Shown here: piece after piece, positions 1 through 6,583 of the stretch | How positions within the stretch are numbered: position 1 is the stretch's first letter | How the letters are laid out: every line of letters starts with the position of its first letter | NCBI GenBank assembly: GCA_947468665.1 | Contig: CANILH010000023.1 | Coordinates: forward strand, 1-39,513 | Reading direction: 5' to 3' | From: Oligoflexales bacterium | GTDB lineage: Bacteria; Bdellovibrionota_B; Oligoflexia; Oligoflexales; RGVZ01 | Length of the DNA stretch: 39,513 bases | The notes under the pieces: generated by a model | The model's database searches: none | Told to the model about the DNA's origin: nothing | Seen by the model: the letters and a program-made list of their open reading frames with translations, nothing else | Translations under genes and position numbers: made by a program

Positions 1-2
1 CC

Positions 3-149
3 CCTTATGAGCTCAAGGCTGACAACTTAAAACTTTTTTGGGAGATTTTGCCAAGCGCGTGGAAAAAAATGAAGTCCGACGCCGAGCGCAACTACAAAGG
101 GTACATGGCCCGCTGCGGGCATCTCCTCACGAAAAAATCAGCGGCGTAA
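3..149 (+). CDS. 3' end of an unknown gene, paralogue of 618-1160
   Basis: The window opens inside a reading frame that ends in TAA at 147-149; only the last 48 codons are visible. About 33 of the 48 residues match the C-terminus of the protein at 618-1160, including the shared ends WEILP, AERxYK, ARCGH and LTKKSAA. The similarity continues a few bases past both stop codons. The function is not recognised. It is the left copy of a duplicated gene family in an accessory region, and the start lies outside the window. Confidence 0.7.
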   Translation, partial: PYELKADNLKLFWEILPSAWKKMKSDAERNYKGYMARCGHLLTKKSAA

Positions 150-167
150 CGCGAAAGGTACACTCTG

Positions 168-578
168 GTGAGGCCATCAAGACACATCAGCATTGGCGAA
201 AGTCCTGACTTCGTGATGAGGCGCGGAGAGATGGAGCTGAATCATCAGGCGGTGCTGAAGGTTTATCTTTTCGATAGCGGCATCCCAACGCTCAAGGATT
301 CTAAGGCGCCTTTTGACAGGAGTCTGGCCGTTGTTGTTGAGGATCTGCGGCAGAACTTGGAGGCCTACGGATGGACTGCGGAAAGTTATATCTCACGCAT
401 GGAAGATACGCCGTTTATGATGATAGTCCAGATCGGCAGGTACATGCTTCGTGTTGTCTATAAGTTAGAGGCTAAATTAACAGCGGAACAGCGCGACGAG
501 CTAACTCGCGAATTTAACAAATCATTCGATGAAAATTTTACGAAAAACACACGCCCGAACTCTCCGGGCTCTAAATAA
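168..578 (+). CDS. Hypothetical protein
   Basis: A GTG start at 168 has a GAAAGG stretch about 9 bases upstream; an in-frame ATG at 216 is an alternative start. The product is about 136 residues, soluble and charged, with no signal peptide or membrane segment and no family I recognise. It lies between two members of a paralogous family and reads in the same direction, so the three may form one transcript. The C-terminus is polar (NTRPNSPGSK). Nothing else supports it beyond the open frame, the ribosome-site-like sequence and the compact spacing to the next gene. Confidence 0.5.
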   Translation: MRPSRHISIGESPDFVMRRGEMELNHQAVLKVYLFDSGIPTLKDSKAPFDRSLAVVVEDLRQNLEAYGWTAESYISRMEDTPFMMIVQIGRYMLRVVYKLEAKLTAEQRDELTREFNKSFDENFTKNTRPNSPGSK

Positions 579-617
579 ACAGCAATGCCAACCGAGGGCC
601 TGACCAAAGGAGTTCAT

Positions 618-1160
618 ATGATCAAAGTTTCTCAAAAAAAGTCGAAAGATTTTTCCTGGACGTTTGAGCAGTTCAGGAAACGGAAAATTTCCGAGCCCTA
701 TGATTACCTGATGATCGGCGCCTCGTACGAACTCGACACTCCAGACAGGTCTACCACCTTCCTGCTTCTTTTTGGTGGCTTTGACGAGAATACGTTTCAC
801 ACGACGTTCTACGGATTGGAGGCGCCAATAACCTGCCCCATGCGGCAGGCGTTCGAGCGTGGTGAAATAAGCTGGGAGGATTTTTGGACCCGCGAGGGAG
901 AGATATATAGATTTCTTGTCCCATTTAACCCGGGACCTCTGAGGATAGACATCATTCCGACGTCTCAAATGAATCAAACAGCAAGAGCCGCGTTCCATTA
1001 CGGGATAAGATCTCCCTATGACATCAAGCACGACCAATTAAAAATTAGCTGGGAAATCTTGCCAGACGTGTGGAAAAATAAAAAATCCGCAGCCGAACGA
1101 AGCTACAAATCATATCTTGCGCGCTGCGGGCACCGCCTCACGAAAAAATCAGCGGCGTAG
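618..1160 (+). CDS. Hypothetical protein of a locally duplicated family
   Basis: The start is set at the ATG at 618, which has AAAGGAG 5-6 bases upstream; an upstream ATG at 585 in the same frame has no such site. The product is 180 residues, rich in aromatic and charged residues, with no signal peptide or membrane segment. Its C-terminal third is clearly paralogous to the partial frame at 3-149. The stop codon is 5 bases before a copy of the tRNA-Leu 3' end, so the gene sits at the edge of an integrated element. I do not recognise the family and infer no function. Confidence 0.65.
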   Translation: MIKVSQKKSKDFSWTFEQFRKRKISEPYDYLMIGASYELDTPDRSTTFLLLFGGFDENTFHTTFYGLEAPITCPMRQAFERGEISWEDFWTREGEIYRFLVPFNPGPLRIDIIPTSQMNQTARAAFHYGIRSPYDIKHDQLKISWEILPDVWKNKKSAAERSYKSYLARCGHRLTKKSAA

Positions 1161-1165
1161 CGCGA

Positions 1166-1196
1166 AAAGTGGTTCCGACCAGACTTGAACTGGTAC
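1166..1196. repeat. att-like direct repeat: 3' end of tRNA-Leu, copy 1
   Basis: These 31 bases match 2353-2383 in the same orientation with one mismatch (T at 1174, C at 2361). In the second copy they form the T arm and the 3' acceptor strand of tRNA-Leu. Here the rest of the tRNA is missing, so this is not a tRNA gene. A duplicated tRNA 3' end next to a recombinase remnant is the classic footprint of a tyrosine-recombinase element; that reading is an inference from the repeat and its context. Confidence 0.8.
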
Positions 1197-1228
1197 GGAG
1201 GTCATCAAGCGGATTCCTCGCGTCATAG

Positions 1229-1414
1229 GTCCCCCCGTGGCTTTTCCCGGCAGTCAACCTGCGCCGGAGCCTTAAAGGGCAAAATCACTTAAAGGTGCTG
1301 AATCACTCCAGCCCGGCGGTGACGGCGGAGCATTACGCGCACTTTGACGACGCAAGCCAGCGGGAGGCATTAAACCGCCATGCGGCGAAGGTAATCGCTC
1401 TCCAGAAATGGTAA
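1229..1414 (+). pseudogene. Tyrosine recombinase (integrase) C-terminal remnant
   Basis: An open frame from 1229 to the TAA at 1412-1414 ends with L-N-H-S-S-P-A-V-T-A-E-H-Y-A-H. This is the box around the catalytic tyrosine of phage-type integrases, with the tyrosine codon at 1334-1336. There is no start codon, no N-terminal domain and no complete catalytic set. An LRRS stretch upstream resembles the Arg box of the family but lies too close to the Tyr box, so there may also be an internal deletion. Its place beside the tRNA-Leu att copy fits an element that has lost its integrase. Confidence 0.7.
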
Positions 1415-1422
1415 TAATTTTG

Positions 1423-1462
1423 GGCAATTATAAATTTACATAAGTTTATGTAAAAAATTGCC
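1423..1462. promoter_or_regulatory. Long palindrome upstream of hicA, probable HicB operator
   Basis: The inner arms TTTACATAA (1435-1443) and TTATGTAAA (1446-1454) are perfect complements around a 2-base centre. Outer arms GGCAATT (1423-1429) and AATTGCC (1456-1462) extend the symmetry. It lies 26 bases before the hicA start and overlaps a possible -35 (TTATGT at 1446-1451) paired with TATATT at 1469-1474. HicB antitoxins with a C-terminal HTH autoregulate through palindromes in this position. It could instead act as a terminator of the integrase remnant, which stops at 1414. Confidence 0.6.
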
Positions 1463-1488
1463 GATAAGTATATTATAAGGGGGCGGGG

Positions 1489-1674
1489 ATAAAACGTCGG
1501 GACTTAGAAAATGAACTTAAAAAGCTAGGCTGGCGTTTGCTCAGAAACGGCGGAAATCACGACGTATGGACAAACGGGAAGGAACAAGAATACGTACCTC
1601 GTCATAACGAGATAAACGAATTAACAGCTAAGAAGATTTTAAAAAAAGCAAAGGATAGCCAATGCAAGTCTTAG
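1489..1674 (+). CDS. hicA: HicA-type mRNA interferase toxin with ATA start
   Basis: The 61-residue frame has the HicA pattern: a KRRDLExELKKLGW opening, G-G-N-H with the catalytic histidine as residue 24, and the V-P-R-H-N-E-I-N segment before a C-terminal helix. HicA has a dsRBD-like fold and cleaves mRNA. The frame contains no ATG, GTG or TTG before codon 17. The codon where family members begin (Met-Lys-Arg-Arg) is ATA, with AAGGGGG five bases upstream. Its last 13 bases overlap the start of hicB, the usual arrangement. The gene is intact apart from the start codon, so the toxin is either translated poorly from AUA or silenced. Confidence 0.8.
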   Translation: MKRRDLENELKKLGWRLLRNGGNHDVWTNGKEQEYVPRHNEINELTAKKILKKAKDSQCKS

Positions 1675-2084
1675 GAAAAATTTGGAAGGACGGAAAGTTT
1701 TGGGTTATTGATTGCCCAACCATTGACGCGTCAACTCAGGGTTTCACAAAAAAAGAGGCCCTATCCATGATGGTGGACTTAGTTCAAACCATGGTTAATG
1801 ATCCGGATTGTGAGATTGAAATTTCATCCGTCGGCAATGTGTTTTCAATGAGTTTCAAAAACGTCGTCCCTATTCTTTCACTCATGGTGAAGCGTCTACG
1901 AAAAAAATCAAAAAGAACTCTTCTGGAAACCGCCAAGGAAATGGGGATAAAAAACCATAACTCAGTTTATCAATACGAAACTGGCAAACATGCGCCAGGA
2001 TTTGAAAAGTTAGATCAATTGCTGTCCGCCATGGGATATGAATTGGTTGTTTCAATCAAGGCTGAAAAAAGAAAAGTCGGCTAA
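1662..2084 (+). CDS. hicB: HicB-type antitoxin with C-terminal HTH
   Basis: This 140-residue protein starts at an ATG inside the hicA 3' end. Residues 1-60 (GKIWKDGKFWVIDCP, then the TKKEALSMM helix) match the degraded-RNase-H-like HicB fold that covers the HicA active site. Residues about 70-125 form an XRE/Cro-type helix-turn-helix (TLLETAKEMGI, SVYQYETGK, LDQLLSAMGYEL) that would bind the palindrome at 1423-1462. The pair is expected to be autoregulated. Its stop lies inside the 3' end of the truncated ParB-like frame on the other strand, suggesting a recombination junction here. Family assignment is firm; activity against this HicA is inferred. Confidence 0.85.
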   Translation: MQVLGKIWKDGKFWVIDCPTIDASTQGFTKKEALSMMVDLVQTMVNDPDCEIEISSVGNVFSMSFKNVVPILSLMVKRLRKKSKRTLLETAKEMGIKNHNSVYQYETGKHAPGFEKLDQLLSAMGYELVVSIKAEKRKVG

Positions 2085-2268
2085 TCAGCGTACCAGCGTC
2101 ATCCTTCCAAACGAGGAACGGTTTTTTAAACCCCTCGGTGAGAATTTCTTTTTTGAGCTTCTCGAAGTTTTCTAGGCTGAGGTCTTTGAGGTCACGCTGG
2201 AAATGTGTGAGCTTTGAAATGTCTACCGTGTCGGCGGCAGTACACCGAACGCGAATGGCGAGCGTCAT
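2056..2268 (-). pseudogene. ParB/sulfiredoxin-like nuclease domain, truncated
   Basis: The start at 2268 has a strong AGGAGG site five bases upstream. The first ~56 residues resemble the start of phage and plasmid ParB-like domains (ISKLTHFQRDLKDLS, then a helix and GFKKPFLVWKDDAG). Such domains continue with a DGHQR-type box, but here the similarity stops near 2098 and the frame runs into the hicB 3' end. The protein is therefore a 70-residue fragment. In mobile elements this domain often precedes a DNA methylase. The truncation suggests a deletion or an insertion of the hicAB segment. Confidence 0.55.
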
Positions 2269-2352
2269 CCTGGCCTCCTTCGCCGCCGTCCTGGCAGCTG
2301 GGAATATGATGCTTTGCGCGCTGTTACGCCGTCAATGTAATTTCAAGAAAAG

Positions 2353-2383
2353 AAAGTGGTCCCGACCAGACTTGAACTGGTAC
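2353..2383. repeat. att-like direct repeat: copy 2, inside tRNA-Leu
   Basis: This is the intact-tRNA copy of the 31-base repeat at 1166-1196, covering the T arm and acceptor 3' strand of the minus-strand tRNA-Leu. The 1.19-kb unit between the two copies carries the recombinase remnant, palindrome, hicAB and the truncated ParB-like gene. Confidence 0.8.
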
Positions 2384-2439
2384 AGCTTTTGGCCGGGGGA
2401 TTTTAAATCCCCTGTGTCTACCGATTCCACCACGGGACC
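2357..2439 (-). tRNA. tRNA-Leu, anticodon UAA
   Basis: Read on the minus strand, the 83-base gene has a 7-bp acceptor stem (GGTCCCG with CGGGACC), discriminator A, an anticodon stem GGGGA/TCCCC around the loop TTTAAAA (anticodon TAA), a long variable arm and a T arm with TTCAAGT. The long variable arm and the A discriminator fit tRNA-Leu. The CCA end is not encoded: CTT follows the discriminator. Its 3' end serves as the attachment site of the element to its left. A promoter lies directly upstream at 2451-2478. Confidence 0.93.
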
Positions 2440-2450
2440 GAAGGCAATGT

Positions 2451-2478
2451 TGTATAGTAATTCATATGGAATTGTCAA
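2451..2478 (-). promoter_or_regulatory. Promoter of tRNA-Leu
   Basis: On the minus strand, TTGACA (2473-2478) and TATACA (2451-2456) are separated by 16 bases, and a start near 2444 would be about 5 bases before the mature tRNA. The -35 box lies within the first codons of the opposite-strand gene at 2466. Confidence 0.65.
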
Positions 2479-2855
2479 AAGACAGCTTGGAAATATCGGC
2501 CGCGGCGGCTCACATTGATGCTCCGCGGGCGTTGAACGTGGTTGTGCATTATGATTCAGCCTGTTCTTTATGCACCACGCTGGCGGGTTTTATGGGTCAG
2601 CGCGTTCCGAAGGAGCAAATGACCTTTGAGCCGAGCGAGACGCCACGTCCTGAGCAGTTGACGATTGAGATGATGATAGAGGGTCAAAAGGCGGAATTAT
2701 CCGGAAAAGAAGCGTGGCTCTGGCTTACCGAACACCATCCCTCACTGCGGGAGGTGCACTGGCTTGCTCAAAAACTCGGCATCACCGAGGTTGCCGCCGG
2801 CGCGATGATGCGCGGCGCTGACGTGCTCCGGAGATTTTGCTTCCGTTGTCGCTGA
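2466..2855 (+). CDS. DUF393 / DCC-family thiol-disulfide oxidoreductase-like protein
   Basis: Residues 24-40 read LNVVVHYDSACSLCTTL. This is the YDxxCxxC signature of the DCC (DUF393) family, a thioredoxin-like group whose members are thought to handle thiol-disulfide chemistry; substrates are mostly unknown. The protein is about 129 residues, a normal length, and later has the LTEHHPSLREVHWLAQ region typical of the family. The start at 2466 lacks a clear ribosome site and overlaps the tRNA promoter, so translation may begin later, near the VVVHYD strand. The last 114 bases overlap the end of rlmJ on the opposite strand. Confidence 0.75.
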   Translation: MELSKDSLEISAAAAHIDAPRALNVVVHYDSACSLCTTLAGFMGQRVPKEQMTFEPSETPRPEQLTIEMMIEGQKAELSGKEAWLWLTEHHPSLREVHWLAQKLGITEVAAGAMMRGADVLRRFCFRCR

Positions 2856-3662
2856 ACGGATCGCCATCTCACCGCCTAAGGCCTCTGCAAGGTTTTTCAG
2901 CATGCCGGGTTGGTATTTCAGAAGTTCGGCGGTCTCGCCGTCTGCCAGCATCCCGCAGCCTTTCATGACCCAGCCCGGAGCGTCCTGGGCCCAGGTTAAC
3001 TCAAAGCTCGTTCCGCCGGACATGTTGATGAGTGTGTCGGGCTCTTCGCGGCGAAATATTGGATACCAAACCATCCAGCGACCACCCAAAGTCTTCGCCT
3101 TGGTGACCGCGTTCATGACCTTGTCCCAGTCGTCGGCGGAGCCGTCACTACTGCGGTAGGGAGGGTCAATCAGCACAAAATCGGCCTGCTCCATGCGGTG
3201 CAGGGCGTCATAGCCGCTTTTGGGCTCAAGCCGAACCCATGTAGAGAGCTGTCCTTTGCGGATCGCGCTGCCGGCCATTTTTAAGGTGTCGGCGTTGATC
3301 TCGTGGACGGACAGATTGAAGTTCATGTGGCCAATATTTCTCAAAAACTCGGCTGCCAGCACCCAGGAGCCTTTGTAGAGAAAATTCTCGATCATGGCCG
3401 GGAGTGCCAGGGCGAAGTAGGGGTGATCGATCAATTTAGCTGTACCGTTCATAAAACGACCGATGCCGCGCTTCCAGTCGCCGTTCTCGCCAAGGCGTGA
3501 GTAGCCGGGACCGGCGTGGGTCTCGACGTAATGAAAGGCTTTGTGTCTGAGGGGTGCAAGGTGTCTGAGGACTTCAATCAGGAGGACATGCTTCCAGACA
3601 TCACCGTTATTGCCGGCGTAGCGGCAATGGTTGTAGGGACGCTTGGAAACGTTCTGCTGCAT
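2742..3662 (-). CDS. rlmJ: 23S rRNA A2030 N6-methyltransferase RlmJ
   Basis: The N-terminus has the RlmJ signature YRYAGNxGDVWKH-like segment (HCRYAGNNGDVWKH) and VETHAGPG, the SAM-binding loop. D-P-P-Y near residue 165 is the catalytic motif of N6-adenine methyltransferases. RlmJ methylates A2030 of 23S rRNA before ribosome assembly. At 306 residues the protein is about 25 longer than usual. The extra C-terminal part (after the ALGGEMAIRS region) is the section that overlaps the DUF393 gene at 2742-2855 and may be a read-through extension. There is no strong ribosome site before the ATG at 3662. Confidence 0.85.
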   Translation of the reverse strand: MQQNVSKRPYNHCRYAGNNGDVWKHVLLIEVLRHLAPLRHKAFHYVETHAGPGYSRLGENGDWKRGIGRFMNGTAKLIDHPYFALALPAMIENFLYKGSWVLAAEFLRNIGHMNFNLSVHEINADTLKMAGSAIRKGQLSTWVRLEPKSGYDALHRMEQADFVLIDPPYRSSDGSADDWDKVMNAVTKAKTLGGRWMVWYPIFRREEPDTLINMSGGTSFELTWAQDAPGWVMKGCGMLADGETAELLKYQPGMLKNLAEALGGEMAIRSATTEAKSPEHVSAAHHRAGGNLGDAEFLSKPVHLPQ

Positions 3663-3822
3663 CGTATTTACGAAACCTTTACAAAGTTTGGAGGGCAGGA
3701 TTTAGCACAGGACGAGGGGCATCTCAAGGCGCAAAAATGGGTCTTTTATAGGCATAATTAACCCATTGGTTTTAGGGTGTTAGGGGGTCACAATAATAAA
3801 TGAAGCCATTAGGAGGTGCCTG

Positions 3823-4719
3823 GTGAAATTAGCGATTTTGAGTCAGGACGCGGGACTGTATTCAACCTCAAGACTGAAAACCGCCGCTGAGGAGCGGGGC
3901 TATCAGGTCAAGGTTGTTGACTACATGCGTTGTTACATTAACGTTTCTTCAGACAGCCCTTGTGTGATGTACGCTGGGAAGCGTCTTGAGGATTATGACG
4001 CCATTATCCCTAGGATCGGCGCGTCCAATACTTTTTACGGCACAGCGATTGTCCGTCAGTTTGAGCTAATGAATGTATTGAGCGCCAATGGTTCTCAGGC
4101 GATCTCACGGTCACGGGATAAACTTCGCTGCATGCAGATTCTCGCTAAGGAGAAAGTGGGCCTCCCCATCACGGGATTCGCGCACAGTACGCAGGACACC
4201 GATGGACTGCTCAACATGGTGGGCGGAGCTCCTGCTGTCATTAAACTTATCGAGGGAACCCAGGGTATCGGTGTGGTGCTCGCCGAGACGCACACGTCGG
4301 CAAAATCCATGATTGAGGCGTTTCGTGGGCTTTCCGCCCATATTCTCGTGCAGGAATTTATCAAAGAAGCCCAGGGCGAGGACATCAGGGCATTTGTTGT
4401 GGGTGATAAAGTTGTGGCCGCGATGAGACGTAAGGCTGCGAAAGGCGAGTTTCGCGCCAACATTCATCGGGGCGGAAAATCAGAAAAAATTGATTTGACA
4501 GACGCGGAAACAGAGACAGCACTGCTGGCAAGTCGGGCCGTCGGTCTCAATGTCGCAGGCGTCGATATGCTAAGGTCTAACACAGGACCAAAGGTTCTTG
4601 AGATAAATTCATCGCCAGGTCTTCAGGGAATTGAAGGAGCGACTGGAATTAACATCGCCGGTCTGATCATGGAGTATCTGGAAAAGGCTATGACTGTTGG
4701 GCGGAATTTTAACGGTTGA
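3823..4719 (+). CDS. rimK: RimK-type ATP-grasp alpha-L-glutamate ligase
   Basis: This is a 298-residue ATP-grasp ligase of the RimK family. It starts at GTG 3823, with a perfect AGGAGG six bases upstream. The N-terminal domain ([11 protein letters not shown] near residue 65) precedes the ATP-binding core: [11 protein letters not shown] (glycine loop), [27 protein letters not shown], and the metal-binding [13 protein letters not shown]. RimK adds glutamate residues to the C-terminus of ribosomal protein S6; relatives make other glutamyl peptides. A deacylase gene follows after 28 bases, very likely in the same operon. Conservation of that pairing in other bacteria suggests a shared pathway, so the true substrate may not be S6. 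Confidence 0.88.
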   Translation: MKLAILSQDAGLYSTSRLKTAAEERGYQVKVVDYMRCYINVSSDSPCVMYAGKRLEDYDAIIPRIGASNTFYGTAIVRQFELMNVLSANGSQAISRSRDKLRCMQILAKEKVGLPITGFAHSTQDTDGLLNMVGGAPAVIKLIEGTQGIGVVLAETHTSAKSMIEAFRGLSAHILVQEFIKEAQGEDIRAFVVGDKVVAAMRRKAAKGEFRANIHRGGKSEKIDLTDAETETALLASRAVGLNVAGVDMLRSNTGPKVLEINSSPGLQGIEGATGINIAGLIMEYLEKAMTVGRNFNG

Positions 4720-4747
4720 GTTTTTCCCTGGGGGGATTTTACGCCAC

Positions 4748-5737
4748 ATGAACCGTACCCGTTCACACAAACCTGACGACGATCTCATCATTGGTGGGAT
4801 TGAGATCAGTCGTGGTGACCAGTTGAGAGTCGAGATTCCCATCACAATGCTCGCGACCCAGGGCGCCCTCACCATGCCGGTCGAGGTGATCGCCGGCGAC
4901 GAGCACGGTCCCATACTCGTCGTGACCAGCACCATTCACGGGGATGAACTAAACGGGATTGAGGTCATCAGGCAGCTGATTCCGTTACTTTCCCCGCAGT
5001 CGTTATCCGGCACATTTATCGCGATCCCGATTGTTAATGTGCCGGCGTTTATGACCCAAAGCAGGTATTTGCCCGATCGCCGTGATCTTAACCGGTCATT
5101 TCCTGGCTCAAAAAGCGGGAGTCAGGCATCCCGCATCGCGCACACTGTCATGGAACAAGTCATCAGTCAGTGCACCCATCTGATTGATATTCACTCGGCG
5201 AGCGCGCATCGCAGTAATGCGCCGCAGGTGCGGGCAAGCTTAAACAAGACAGCTGCCGCCGCGTGCGCGAAGGCGTTTGGCGCGCCGTTTATTATTCATT
5301 CTGCGGAGAGGGACGGGTCGCTCAGGATGGCGGCCACCAATCTCGGTATTCCGAGTATTGCTTATGAGGCCGGTGACGCAGGGCGTTTTGACCGCGACGC
5401 CATCGATACAGGTCTGATCGGGGTCCTTGGTGTCATGCATCATCTGGACATGATTTCTGCCAGGGACATTCACGTCAAAAAAATCAAACGCGTCAAACAC
5501 GAAGGATCGAGAACCTTTGAGTCCTCCAAGTGGATTCGCGCCACCAAGGGCGGACTATTTCGCTCCCATGTGACTCCGGGGCAGGATATTGAGCACGAAG
5601 AGTTCATTGGGTTCATCGCGGACGCGTTCGGCGAGGGTATGACAATCATTCGTTCGCCCCTTGCCGGGGTGGTCATCGGCCTGACCAGAAACCCAGTCGT
5701 CGGCCACGGGGACGCGTTGGTTCATATAGCGTACTGA
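4748..5737 (+). CDS. M14-family succinylglutamate desuccinylase/aspartoacylase-like deacylase
   Basis: The product is about 329 residues from ATG 4748, which follows a GGGGGGA tract; a TTG at 4697 inside rimK is less likely. It has the zinc site of the AstE/ASPA branch of the M14 family: HGDELNG (first His and Glu ligands), LNRSFPG (substrate binding), IDIHSA (third ligand) and the YEAGD catalytic glutamate. The C-terminal part (GVVIGLTRNPVVGHGD) is a beta-rich domain common to the family. Such enzymes remove acyl groups from amino acids or peptides. Next to rimK it may process a glutamyl or N-acyl product, which is an inference from context. Confidence 0.85.
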   Translation: MNRTRSHKPDDDLIIGGIEISRGDQLRVEIPITMLATQGALTMPVEVIAGDEHGPILVVTSTIHGDELNGIEVIRQLIPLLSPQSLSGTFIAIPIVNVPAFMTQSRYLPDRRDLNRSFPGSKSGSQASRIAHTVMEQVISQCTHLIDIHSASAHRSNAPQVRASLNKTAAAACAKAFGAPFIIHSAERDGSLRMAATNLGIPSIAYEAGDAGRFDRDAIDTGLIGVLGVMHHLDMISARDIHVKKIKRVKHEGSRTFESSKWIRATKGGLFRSHVTPGQDIEHEEFIGFIADAFGEGMTIIRSPLAGVVIGLTRNPVVGHGDALVHIAY

Positions 5738-5886
5738 GCAGAACTATTCGGACTTTTTGCCTGACATAGATTTAGCGAAGCCAGTGTGATGATACTCGTG
5801 GGCCATGGAGCCTATTATAGCGACAACTATATATTTGGTGTTGCTGAGGCAATTTACCTATAAATGCAATCATTTTATTACGATTG

Positions 5887-5895
5887 TGTTACAAT
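5887..5895 (+). promoter_or_regulatory. Extended -10 promoter of the FixJ-type regulator
   Basis: TG at 5887-5888, one base, then TACAAT (5890-5895) makes an extended -10 about 38 bases before the ATG at 5933. No good -35 is visible. The rest of 5738-5886 is AT-rich with no coding frame or terminator I can support. Confidence 0.45.
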
Positions 5896-5932
5896 TTGCT
5901 TTCAAGAAATTTGAGATTTTAGGGAGTTCCGC

Positions 5933-6583
5933 ATGACACGACCGATCGTTTATGTCCTCGATGATGAAGTCGATATGGTCGACTTGGTTGAGTTTTTTTT
6001 GAAAGATCAGAATGTTGAGTTACGAAAATTTACACGTCCAGACGATTTCTTGGCCGACTTCGACGGCACTCCTGAAGGGTGTCTGGTTCTGGATATTCAA
6101 ATGCCAGGACTTAACGGCGTCCAGGTGCTGGAGCGAATTAGTGGATGGCTGCCGGTGTTCCCTGTTGTATTTATTTCCGGTCACGCGAACGTGCCGATCG
6201 CAGTGACTTTGATGCAGCAAGGCGCGTTTGATTTGATTCAAAAACCATTCGATCGTGAAGAGTTGATTACGAAGACGAGGCGAGCGCTGGATTGGTCGAA
6301 AGACATTCGCGTAAAGTACAAGGAGTCCGCTGAAGTATGGTCCGGTATGCAGACGCTGACTCAACGGGAGTGCGAGGTTATGGATTTGCTTCTCGCTGGA
6401 ATGTCCAGTCGTGAGATCGCGGGGAAGCTTGATATCAGTCGTTTCACGGTCGATCATCACCGTGCTCATATTTTGGATAAATTAAAGAGCCCATCACTGA
6501 GTGGTCTTACCAGCGTGGTCTCCCGCGCCAAATCAATATTTGAGAGTGGAAGCAACCTTGTTCGCCTTGGCAAGACGCCTTGA
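5933..6583 (+). CDS. FixJ/NarL-type response regulator (REC-LuxR HTH)
   Basis: Residues 1-115 form a receiver with the acidic pair D10/D11, phosphoacceptor D54 (LDIQMPG) and K104 (QKPFD). Residues about 145-205 form a LuxR-type HTH (LTQRECEVMDLLLAGMSSREIAGKLDIS, given here in two parts: LTQRECEVMDLL and REIAGKLDIS). This is the layout of FixJ and TodT regulators, which act as transcription factors once phosphorylated by a PAS-type kinase. The ATG has AGGGAG six bases upstream. No histidine kinase lies beside it, so it is an orphan. Its TGA stop directly abuts the stop of the convergent EamA gene. Confidence 0.9.
   Translation: MTRPIVYVLDDEVDMVDLVEFFLKDQNVELRKFTRPDDFLADFDGTPEGCLVLDIQMPGLNGVQVLERISGWLPVFPVVFISGHANVPIAVTLMQQGAFDLIQKPFDREELITKTRRALDWSKDIRVKYKESAEVWSGMQTLTQRECEVMDLLLAGMSSREIAGKLDISRFTVDHHRAHILDKLKSPSLSGLTSVVSRAKSIFESGSNLVRLGKTP

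Noticed and set aside
1166-1240. Possible second tRNA gene on the minus strand
   Set aside because: Only the T arm and 3' acceptor strand are present; no anticodon arm or 5' acceptor strand can be formed, so it is a duplicated tRNA end.
2138-2518. 126-codon plus-strand frame across the tRNA gene
   Set aside because: It runs antisense through tRNA-Leu and the ParB-like fragment and resembles no protein.
3516-3761. 81-codon plus-strand frame upstream of rimK
   Set aside because: Most of it is antisense to the rlmJ 5' end, and it has no ribosome site or protein-like pattern.
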